Origin: Clostridiales bacterium
Lineage (GTDB): Bacteria > Bacillota > Clostridia > Saccharofermentanales > Saccharofermentanaceae
Assembly (NCBI GenBank): GCA_017561715.1
Contig: JAFZBN010000021.1
Location: forward strand, 1 to 64,000
Direction of reading: 5' to 3'
DNA length: 64,000 bases
Part shown: positions 27,071 to 34,683 of the stretch, one piece after another
Layout of the letters: each line of letters opens with the position of its first letter
How positions within the stretch are numbered: position 1 is the stretch's first letter
Notes under the pieces: model-generated
What the model was told of the DNA's origin: nothing
Seen by the model: the letters and a program-made list of their open reading frames with translations, nothing else
The model's database searches: none
Position numbers and translations under genes: made by a program

Positions 27071-27859
27071 TTGCGGGTCCTTTTTGTAGGTGATGTCGTC
27101 GCCCATCCGGGAAAGCGCATATTAAAGAACAAACTGAAGGCATTTTTGTCTGAAAATGCCGTAGATGCCTGTATCGTAAACGCGGAGAATGTGGCCGCGG
27201 GTCTCGGCATCAACTACGCTTCGGCTAAAGAGATCTTTTCATACGGCGCGGATTGCATTACTCTCGGAAACCATTCTTTTTCCTGCCCGAGTTATCTTCA
27301 GTTCGCAGAATCCGAACCTCGTGTCATCCGTCCCGGAAATGTAAGTGATTCCTGGCCGGGACAAAGTGAATATCTTGTCGATCTTAAGGAAAAGGGAAGA
27401 CTTCTTGTTATTTCCCTGATGGGACAGGTTTTCGTAACACCCCTTTCGGATTCTCCGTTTAAGTTTTTTCAGAATAATATCGAGAGATGGAAGAAGGACT
27501 ATGCGCCTACGAACATCCTTATCGATTTTCATGCGGAAACGACGAGTGAAAAAGGAGCCATGGGCTTTTTCTGCGATGGAAAAGTATCTTTGGTGCTCGG
27601 GACTCATACGCATGTTCAGACTGCAGATGAAAAAATACTTCCCTGTGGAACGGGATATATTACCGATGTCGGTATGACGGGTACGGATGCCGGCATACTC
27701 GGTATGGACGCTGACGCATCTTTGCGCCGTCTTGCCGATAAGCTTCCTGCCAGATATCAGCCGGCAGAAGGAACGGCATCCATTCAGGCCATTCTTGCGG
27801 ATCTGGATGAGAAGACCGGTAAATGCCTGAAAATAGAAAGGATCAAACTGAATGAATAA
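27071..27859 (+). CDS. ymdB: YmdB family metallophosphoesterase
   Basis: 262 residues, starting with TTG at 27071 after GAGGAAT (27060-27066). YmdB-type binuclear metallophosphoesterases hydrolyse 2',3'-cyclic nucleotides and affect biofilm and sporulation choices in Bacillus. Motifs: VGDVVAHPG (about 6-14), NAENVAAGLG, TLGNHSF (GNH), IDFHAETTSEKGAMG and VLGTHTHVQTAD, with metal ligands Asp, Asn, His in place. A TGG-TAAAAT extended -10 (27032-27037) lies upstream with a poor -35. The stop overlaps the lspA start by eight bases. Confidence 0.93.
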   Translation: MRVLFVGDVVAHPGKRILKNKLKAFLSENAVDACIVNAENVAAGLGINYASAKEIFSYGADCITLGNHSFSCPSYLQFAESEPRVIRPGNVSDSWPGQSEYLVDLKEKGRLLVISLMGQVFVTPLSDSPFKFFQNNIERWKKDYAPTNILIDFHAETTSEKGAMGFFCDGKVSLVLGTHTHVQTADEKILPCGTGYITDVGMTGTDAGILGMDADASLRRLADKLPARYQPAEGTASIQAILADLDEKTGKCLKIERIKLNE

Positions 27860-28448
27860 TGAACTTAGAAAACCGACCTGGATGACATATGTTCTTTTCT
27901 CGGAACTCTTTGTCGTTCTTGTATTTATCGACCAGTTTACGAAGGATCTGATCGTTAAATCTTTTGCACTCGCGCAGAAAGACCCGATCATCGACGGATT
28001 CTTTTCCTTCATGTACGTAAGAAACACGGGCAGTGCTTTCAGCATGTTCTCGGAAAAATCCTGGGGGATCACTTTCCTGTCCGTGATCTCTACTATCGCC
28101 TTTTTGATCCTGTTTGTTCTTTCGTTCTTTGTTCTTGCGCGTTTTAGAAGCAGAAAGCTTTCGATCTGTCTGATCTTCCTGTCCGCAGGAACTCTCGGAA
28201 ATCTGATCGACAGGATCCGCTTAAAGTATGTCGTCGACTTTATCTGTTTTGATTTCGGAAGCTACACGTTCCCGATCTTTAATGTCGCGGATATCTATGT
28301 AACACTTTCCTGTATTGCGCTCGCGATCCTTTTGCTCTTCAATGAGAAATTCATTCCGGAGATCCCGTTTAATCCTCCGAAGGAAGAACCGCAGAAAGAA
28401 AGCGGCCTGATTGACTTTTCCGGCAATGATGAAGCTGACGAGGAGTAA
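27852..28448 (+). CDS. lspA: Lipoprotein signal peptidase (signal peptidase II)
   Basis: 198 residues, a little longer than the usual ~160 owing to N- and C-terminal tails. Four membrane segments; the catalytic aspartates lie in GNLIDRI (about residue 120) and FNVADIYVT (about 145). It cleaves signal peptides of prolipoproteins after lipid attachment. Two lipoprotein substrates are encoded in this window (22061 and 51541). Start ATG overlaps the end of ymdB. The last 25 residues are acidic and cytoplasmic. Confidence 0.94.
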   Translation: MNNELRKPTWMTYVLFSELFVVLVFIDQFTKDLIVKSFALAQKDPIIDGFFSFMYVRNTGSAFSMFSEKSWGITFLSVISTIAFLILFVLSFFVLARFRSRKLSICLIFLSAGTLGNLIDRIRLKYVVDFICFDFGSYTFPIFNVADIYVTLSCIALAILLLFNEKFIPEIPFNPPKEEPQKESGLIDFSGNDEADEE

Positions 28449-28451
28449 CGC

Positions 28452-29360
28452 ATGATCGAGTCTTACATCGTTGAAAACTATCAGGGTCGTGTTGATGCTT
28501 ATATCCCGCAGGCCTGTCCGGATCTGACTCGCTCCCGTGCGGCGCAGCTGATCTCGGATGGAGCGGTATGCGTTGACGGGAAGCCCGTAAAAGCTTCGTT
28601 TAAGGTTTTCGGGGGAGAGAAGATCGATATCGATTTCCCGCCGCCGGTGGATACTGATGCTAAGCCTGAGAATATTCCGCTGGATATCGTTTTTGAAGAT
28701 GATGACCTGATCATTATCAATAAGCCTCAGGGTATGGTCGTTCATCCCGCGCCGGGCCATTACTCGGGAACGCTTGTTAACGCGCTTTTGTATCACTGCG
28801 CCGGGAAGCTCTCCGACATCAATGGTGTCATCCGTCCGGGTATCGTTCATCGAATCGATATGGACACTTCCGGACTTATGGTCGTCGTTAAAAACAATGA
28901 GACACATCTGGCGATGGCGGAAATGATCGCTAACCATGAAGTGGTAAGAGAGTATCGCGCTTGTGTCTACGGTATCGTGGATTCCGATAAAGGAACGATC
29001 CATGCGCCGATCGGCCGTGCTACCAATGACAGAAGAAAGATGACTGTCTGTGAAGGCGGAAAGGATTCGATCACTCATTTTGAAGTGCTTGAACGATTCA
29101 GAAAAGGAACGGATCTTCTTTGTCGCCTGGAAACGGGAAGAACGCATCAGATCCGCGCGCATATGACATATATCGGCCATCCCTGTATCGGTGATCCGCT
29201 TTACGCTCCGAAGAGAGAAAAGTACAATCTTCATGGCCAGGCGCTTCACAGTACATCTATACGTTTTATTCATCCTCGTACGGAAGAGGTCATTGAATTT
29301 ACCGCGGACATCCCGGAGCATTATAAGAAACTTCTCGAAACACTGAGAAATGACGTTTAA
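28452..29360 (+). CDS. RluA/RluD family pseudouridine synthase
   Basis: 302 residues. An N-terminal S4 RNA-binding domain (LTRSRAAQLISDGAVCVDG, about 25-43) and a catalytic domain with the motif GIVHRIDMDTSGLMVV, where the Asp is the nucleophile; normally HRLDKDTSG, so Leu to Ile and Lys to Met are mild changes. Modifies uridines in rRNA (RluD type: 23S helix 69). Starts three bases after the lspA stop with GAGGAG before the ATG. The lspA-rluD order is common in Clostridia. Confidence 0.92.
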   Translation: MIESYIVENYQGRVDAYIPQACPDLTRSRAAQLISDGAVCVDGKPVKASFKVFGGEKIDIDFPPPVDTDAKPENIPLDIVFEDDDLIIINKPQGMVVHPAPGHYSGTLVNALLYHCAGKLSDINGVIRPGIVHRIDMDTSGLMVVVKNNETHLAMAEMIANHEVVREYRACVYGIVDSDKGTIHAPIGRATNDRRKMTVCEGGKDSITHFEVLERFRKGTDLLCRLETGRTHQIRAHMTYIGHPCIGDPLYAPKREKYNLHGQALHSTSIRFIHPRTEEVIEFTADIPEHYKKLLETLRNDV

Positions 29361-29373
29361 AGGAGAGATGGAT

Positions 29374-30336
29374 TTGATCGAAGAAACTGTTTTAAGAGTA
29401 AATCATCTTGTTGAACTTTCTTCCAACAACTGTGCCTGGTTGAAAGCTGTTTCCGATTCTTTCGACTGCGAAGTCGTCGCGCTGGACAGCGGTATCTCCG
29501 TTCGTGGCGAGACCGGTGTTCTTCCGAAGGCAGAAGCAGTTCTCTCTTGCATGGACAAGATCGTCGGAAAGAAAGAACAGCTGGATATCCTGACGGTAAA
29601 GTATCTCTGTCAACTCGAAAAGGAAGGCCTTCTTGAAGAGTTCATGGAAGATGAAGATCCGATCATCCTTACCACACCTGCCGGACGTTCCGTTCGCGCA
29701 AAGACACTCGGACAGAGAGTCTATGTTGATTCCATGGCGAAAAATGAAGTCGTTATCTGTAAAGGACCCGCGGGATCAGGTAAGACTTTCCTCGGTGTCG
29801 CGATGGCTGTTCTCGCCCTTCGTGACCGTTCTGTCTCAAGGATCATTCTGACTCGTCCTGCGGTTGAAGCAGGTGAAAAACTCGGTTATCTTCCGGGTGA
29901 TATTGAGGAAAAAGTCGATCCTTATATGAGACCGATCTATGACGCGCTTCTCGAACTGATGGGAAGAGAAGCATTCGAAAGAAATCTCGAACGCGGCATT
30001 ATCGAAGTATCTCCGCTCGCTTACATGCGCGGACGAAACCTCGACGACAGCTTTATCCTTCTTGATGAAGCGCAGAATACGACGATCGAGCAGATGATGA
30101 TGTTCCTTACCCGTATGGGTATGAATTCCCGTGTCTGTGTTTGCGGTGATACGACACAGATCGACCTTCCTTCCGGTTATCCGAACGGACTTGATGACGC
30201 TATGCATATCCTTCGTGATATTCCCGGTATTTCGATCGTATCTTTGCAAGAGACGGATATTGTCAGAAACCCGTTGGTACAAAAGATAATAATGGCTTAT
30301 AATGCAAGAGAGAGGAGACACGGGGGACATGCGTAA
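29374..30336 (+). CDS. phoH: PhoH family ATPase (YbeZ-like)
   Basis: About 320 residues. PhoH-like P-loop ATPase with Walker A GPAGSGKT, VEAGEKLGYLPGD, and DEAQNTT (Walker B), and CGDTTQIDLP. In many bacteria YbeZ/PhoH, YbeY and Era act together in 16S rRNA maturation, and here it lies one gene before the YbeY-Era fusion. The start is chosen as TTG 29374, eight bases after AAAGGAG; ATG 29368 would be only two bases from it and ATG 29350 lies upstream of it. The end overlaps the pgpH start by eight bases. Confidence 0.92.
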   Translation: MIEETVLRVNHLVELSSNNCAWLKAVSDSFDCEVVALDSGISVRGETGVLPKAEAVLSCMDKIVGKKEQLDILTVKYLCQLEKEGLLEEFMEDEDPIILTTPAGRSVRAKTLGQRVYVDSMAKNEVVICKGPAGSGKTFLGVAMAVLALRDRSVSRIILTRPAVEAGEKLGYLPGDIEEKVDPYMRPIYDALLELMGREAFERNLERGIIEVSPLAYMRGRNLDDSFILLDEAQNTTIEQMMMFLTRMGMNSRVCVCGDTTQIDLPSGYPNGLDDAMHILRDIPGISIVSLQETDIVRNPLVQKIIMAYNARERRHGGHA

Positions 30337-32416
30337 TTCGAAGAAGAACCAGAAGCTTTTCCAAGTGATTCGTATCGCGTCCATTGCAGTACTTGCCGTA
30401 CTGATGGTATTGGTCGTGTATTTTGGTTCTCTTCCGAGACAGTATGATGTCCGTCAGGGACAGACCTCTGAATACGATATTACGGCAACAAGAACCGTAA
30501 AGGATTCGTATGAGACCGAGCGCCGTGCTGTCCTGGCAAAAACTGAAGTTGCTCCTATCTATGTCATTTCCGAAGAGATCTCAAATGAGAATATGCAGCT
30601 TGTCGCGGATTTCTTCAATTACTGCGAAGAACTCCGAAAGGCGAATATTGACGAATTGGGAATGGTCATCCGCAATAAGTCCGAGATGGCTACACTTTTG
30701 AAGAAGGCTGTTAAGGAGTCTTACGATATTGAGCTGCCGGATGATGTCTCCTATACGCTCGCGAATATTTCCTTTGTGGACTACGCATATGTTGAACTCG
30801 AAGCCAATCAGATCGCCGCAATGATCAGCATGGATGCTCTTGATGAACAGGCGCTTTTGCAGGAGATCAATAACTATGCTTCCTCCGTCGAAGAGACAAA
30901 GACGCATGACGATCAGGAATATATCTCGTCCAAAGATCTTCTGGTCAGAACTCTGAGAAGTCTTTTGAAGCCGAATGCCGTTTATGATGAAAAAGCAACG
31001 GAGAACGAAAGAGTCGCCGCGTATAAAAACGCTGTCGCGGATCCGGTCATGATCCAGAAGGGAACACGTATTGTAAGTGTCGGTGAGACGATCACTCCTC
31101 ATGTATACAGCCAACTGGAAGACCTGGATCTTTTGCCGACGGATTCATTTAACTACATACTGCTGATCGGTATTGTTGTTTATATCTGCATCATCGTTTC
31201 TGCCGGCGCTTTCTATCTGAGTAAGATCAAAAACGAGTATCCGATCGATTCTAAGACTTGGATCTCTCTGATGCTCGCTTTTGTCATTCCGTTGATCTCG
31301 AGCCGTTATCTGACTCAGATCTCGCCGCTTTTCTCGACGATCATGTTTACCTCGTATATCTTCTCCATATACCTTGGTATGCAGGGCGGCGTCGTAATGA
31401 GTATCCTTTCGCTTCTCATGGTCCTTCCGATGAGCGGATTTAATACAGAGCTCATGTTTGTTTCGATCATCAGTATTTTCATATGTGCGGCGATCGCAGG
31501 ACAGAGAAATCACAAATTCAACGCGGCAACGCTGATCATCTATACGTCGGCGGCATCGCTCATCGCTTCGCTCGGCTATAATCTTGTAAGCCAGTCCTCC
31601 AAGACGGATACGTTTAATTCTGCCTTGTGGTCTGTCATCAGTACAGGATGTTCCGTTGTCGCAGCGATCGGTACACAGCCGCTTTTCGAGCTGATCTCGA
31701 ATACAGCTTCTCCGATGAGACTTCTTGATCTCGCGCAGCAGAGTCATCCGCTTCAGAAGAGACTTTTCCTTGAGGCTCCGGGTACATCCCAGCATTCCAT
31801 GATGGTAGCGAACCTTGCTGATTCCGCGGCGGAAGCAATCGGCGCGAACGCACTTCTCGCAAAGGTCGGTTCTTACTACCACGATATCGGTAAACTCGAA
31901 AGACCTGAGTACTTTACCGAGAATCAGAAGGATGGTGTAAATCCGCACGACAATCTCACGATGGAAGAGAGCGTAGCGATCATAACGTCTCATCCGTCTG
32001 ACGGTTTGAAACTCGCTAAGAAGTACAGACTTCCGGCGCCGATCCAGAATATCATTTTGGAGCATCACGGTACGACATGTCCGGGTTACTTCTATTACAA
32101 GGCTCAGAAAGAAGCTCAGGAGAATGGCGAACCGGCACCTCCGAGAGAGAAGTTCTCTTATCGCGGATCCGTTCCGTCTTCTCGTGAATCGGCGATCATC
32201 ATGATCGCGGACTCCTGTGAGGCGGCGATCCGTTCCCGCGGTGTACATGATATCGAAGAGGCGGAGGCGCTTTTCAGAAAGATCATAAAGCAAAAGATTG
32301 AGGAAGATCAGCTTGTGCATTCAGGACTCTCGTTCGACGACCTTGAACTGATGATCGGAACCTTTATTCAGGTATATGCAGGCTACTTCCACGAAAGGGT
32401 GAAATATCCGGAATGA
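30329..32416 (+). CDS. pgpH: PgpH/YqfF-type 7TM-HD phosphodiesterase
   Basis: 695 residues. An N-terminal membrane helix (about 12-33), a large exterior 7TMR-HDED domain (about 40-265), seven membrane segments (about 270-465) and a cytoplasmic HD domain with HSMMVANLADSAAEAIG, YYHDIGKLERPEYF and EHHGT. Family members of this layout hydrolyse c-di-AMP. ATG 30329 lies in GGGGGACATG, inside the end of phoH. The end overlaps the YbeY-Era gene by four bases (ATGA). The phoH-pgpH-ybeY order is conserved in Bacillota. Confidence 0.92.
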   Translation: MRNSKKNQKLFQVIRIASIAVLAVLMVLVVYFGSLPRQYDVRQGQTSEYDITATRTVKDSYETERRAVLAKTEVAPIYVISEEISNENMQLVADFFNYCEELRKANIDELGMVIRNKSEMATLLKKAVKESYDIELPDDVSYTLANISFVDYAYVELEANQIAAMISMDALDEQALLQEINNYASSVEETKTHDDQEYISSKDLLVRTLRSLLKPNAVYDEKATENERVAAYKNAVADPVMIQKGTRIVSVGETITPHVYSQLEDLDLLPTDSFNYILLIGIVVYICIIVSAGAFYLSKIKNEYPIDSKTWISLMLAFVIPLISSRYLTQISPLFSTIMFTSYIFSIYLGMQGGVVMSILSLLMVLPMSGFNTELMFVSIISIFICAAIAGQRNHKFNAATLIIYTSAASLIASLGYNLVSQSSKTDTFNSALWSVISTGCSVVAAIGTQPLFELISNTASPMRLLDLAQQSHPLQKRLFLEAPGTSQHSMMVANLADSAAEAIGANALLAKVGSYYHDIGKLERPEYFTENQKDGVNPHDNLTMEESVAIITSHPSDGLKLAKKYRLPAPIQNIILEHHGTTCPGYFYYKAQKEAQENGEPAPPREKFSYRGSVPSSRESAIIMIADSCEAAIRSRGVHDIEEAEALFRKIIKQKIEEDQLVHSGLSFDDLELMIGTFIQVYAGYFHERVKYPE

Positions 32417-33921
32417 GTATTTCGTTAGAGAACAAGACAAGATCATTTAGTAAAGAAGAAGCGGAAGGTTTTGTTTCCTATGTGGAAAAAGCACTTTCGC
32501 TCATCCTTTCTATGGATTATATCGATAAGGCGATCAAAGATACTGACGCTGAGGTCAGTGTGGATATCCGACTGGTCGGTTCCGATGCGATCAGAAAGCT
32601 GAACGCGAAGTACAGGGAAAAAGATAAGGTAACGGATGTCCTTTCTTTCCCGATCCTTGATATGACGGACGGAAAGCTTCAGAACAAGCTCATGCCTTAT
32701 GATTTCTCTTATGATGAAGATAAGAAACTCCTTCCGATCGGCGATGTCGTGATCTGTCCGGAAAGAGCCAGAAAGCAGGCGGAAGAGTACGGGCATTCCA
32801 TGGACCGCGAGATGGTCTTCCTGGCTGTGCATTCTCTTTTGCATCTTCTTGGATTTGATCATGAAAACGGAAGAGATGAAGAGCTGATGTTCAGTAAGCA
32901 GGAAGAGATCATGTCAGGTATCGGTCTTCCGAGATCTTCGGATGACGATTCCAAAATGATCGAATCCGTTGAAGGCGATCATCCGGTCGGTGAGATGCTT
33001 TCCCATTGCGGATACTGCGCGCTCGTAGGACGTCCGAATGTCGGTAAATCCACGCTCCTTAACACGATCTCCGGTATGAAGCTCGCGATCGTTTCTCATA
33101 AGCCACAGACGACAAGAAATAACATTCAGGCGATCTATAACAGAGATGACGCGCAGGTGATCTTTGTCGATACTCCGGGTATACATAAGCCGCAGTCCAA
33201 ACTTGCCGAGTTCATGGTAGATTCTTCTTTCCGTGCGGCAAAAGGTGCTGATGTTGTCGTTCTTATGGCGGACGGCAGATTCTCGAAGCCTGCAAATGTA
33301 GAGATCCGTGCCGCTGAGATGGCCAGGAAACTCAAAAAACCTATCATCCTTGCGGTAAATAAAGCAGACGCGGTGACGAAAGAATCGCTCCTGCCCCTTA
33401 TCGCGAATTATTCGAAGATCGCAGATTTTGTAGATATCGTTCCGATCTCCGCGCTGAAAGATGACGGTGTCGATGAGCTTATGGATGTCATTATCTCTAA
33501 GCTTCCTAGCGCGCCGAGGTATTTCCCGATCGAGGAAGTCACCGATCAGTCTGAGAGAGAGATCTCTGCCGAGTTGATCCGTGAACAGATCCTGCATTAC
33601 ACCAATGAAGAGATCCCTCACGGAACGGCTGTGGAGATCGACGCTTTTGAAGAAGTGCTGAAAGATGACGCTGAAGACAGCTATGACAGAAGTCTTATCA
33701 AGATCCACGCTTCGATCATCTGCGAAAGAGACTCACATAAGAGCATCCTTCTCGGAAAGAACGGCCAGATGATCAAACGCATCGGTACGGCTGCAAGAGA
33801 AAACATCGAGAAGATGACGGATTGCAAGGTCTTTTTGGATCTTCATATCAAAGTACGTAAGGATTGGAAGAATCGTCAGGTATTTCTTGACGAGTTCGGT
33901 TATAAGAAGAAGGAAGATTAA
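32413..33921 (+). CDS. Fused YbeY endoribonuclease and Era GTPase
   Basis: 502 residues in a single uninterrupted frame. Residues about 1-172 are YbeY, the zinc endoribonuclease of 16S rRNA 3'-end maturation, with H3 motif at His140, His144 and His150 (HSLLHLLGFDH). After a short acidic linker (about 175-198) residues about 200-502 are Era: G1 GRPNVGKS (206-213), G2 TT, G3 DTPGIH, G4 NKAD, and the C-terminal KH domain (LLGKNGQMIKRIG). Era binds the 16S 3' end near the same site. Usually ybeY, dgkA, cdd and era are separate genes; here dgkA and cdd are absent. No good ribosome site exists before the internal Met codons at 32956 or 32995, so separate Era translation is unlikely. Confidence 0.9.
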   Translation: MSISLENKTRSFSKEEAEGFVSYVEKALSLILSMDYIDKAIKDTDAEVSVDIRLVGSDAIRKLNAKYREKDKVTDVLSFPILDMTDGKLQNKLMPYDFSYDEDKKLLPIGDVVICPERARKQAEEYGHSMDREMVFLAVHSLLHLLGFDHENGRDEELMFSKQEEIMSGIGLPRSSDDDSKMIESVEGDHPVGEMLSHCGYCALVGRPNVGKSTLLNTISGMKLAIVSHKPQTTRNNIQAIYNRDDAQVIFVDTPGIHKPQSKLAEFMVDSSFRAAKGADVVVLMADGRFSKPANVEIRAAEMARKLKKPIILAVNKADAVTKESLLPLIANYSKIADFVDIVPISALKDDGVDELMDVIISKLPSAPRYFPIEEVTDQSEREISAELIREQILHYTNEEIPHGTAVEIDAFEEVLKDDAEDSYDRSLIKIHASIICERDSHKSILLGKNGQMIKRIGTAARENIEKMTDCKVFLDLHIKVRKDWKNRQVFLDEFGYKKKED

Positions 33922-33924
33922 GAG

Positions 33925-34683
33925 ATGGGCGCGACTTTTACGATACGTGGTGTGGTGATCGCTTCCCGTCCGCATCGTGATCAGGACGCCATCATTACTA
34001 TCCTGACTCCCAAACAGGGACTTGTTTCCGTTATGGTACCCGGTGCCAAGAAGCATTCTTCGCGACTCGCTTCACTTGCGACTCCGCCGCTTTTGGCTGA
34101 CATGGTCTTATCCGAAAGTAAGAGTTTTTATTACTTAAAAGAAGGGGAGACAGTCGAGAGTTTCCGTGGCCTTTATGATTCTTTCGAAGGTCTGACGTCT
34201 GCTTCCCATATCCTTGAAGTCGTAAAAGATACCGCGATCGATCCGGAGTCTGCGCAGTCTCTTTATCCGTTACTGCTTTACGTTTTATATGATCTTTCCA
34301 AGCACCCGGAAAAATACCGTCAGATCGTTGCCGCATTTGAATGGCGCGTCATGGACGCTCTGGGTTTCGCTTTTGATCTGAATGAATGCGACTGCGGAAA
34401 GCCGGACGAAATGCCGACTCGCGCTTTTTCTTTCAGTAAATGCAGACTGTATTGCTCGAATATCCGCTGTGTGGAAAAAGCAAAGGACTATCAGTTTGTA
34501 TCTTTAGGCTGCGTGGAAGCGCTGCGATATATAAGAGAAGCCCCGCTTGAACGCTTAAGTGCTTTTCGCGCGGAAAAATACGTGCTCGATGATCTTTGCT
34601 CGGTCACGCACAGATATTTATGTGAACGTCTTGAAAAGAACTACGATAAGATGTCGATCCTGGACACGCTTCCGCCTCTTTGA
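33925..34683 (+). CDS. recO: DNA repair protein RecO
   Basis: 252 residues. N-terminal OB fold (TIRGVVIASRPHRDQDAIITILT with VMVPGAKK) and a helical domain with a four-Cys zinc site (CDCGKPDE... CRLYCSNIRC). RecO loads RecA on SSB-coated gaps with RecR. The gene begins three bases after the YbeY-Era stop, in the usual era-recO order. Its TGA (34681-34683) is directly followed by the stop of the opposite-strand helicase, so the two genes meet with zero intergenic bases (TGATCA). Confidence 0.92.
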   Translation: MGATFTIRGVVIASRPHRDQDAIITILTPKQGLVSVMVPGAKKHSSRLASLATPPLLADMVLSESKSFYYLKEGETVESFRGLYDSFEGLTSASHILEVVKDTAIDPESAQSLYPLLLYVLYDLSKHPEKYRQIVAAFEWRVMDALGFAFDLNECDCGKPDEMPTRAFSFSKCRLYCSNIRCVEKAKDYQFVSLGCVEALRYIREAPLERLSAFRAEKYVLDDLCSVTHRYLCERLEKNYDKMSILDTLPPL

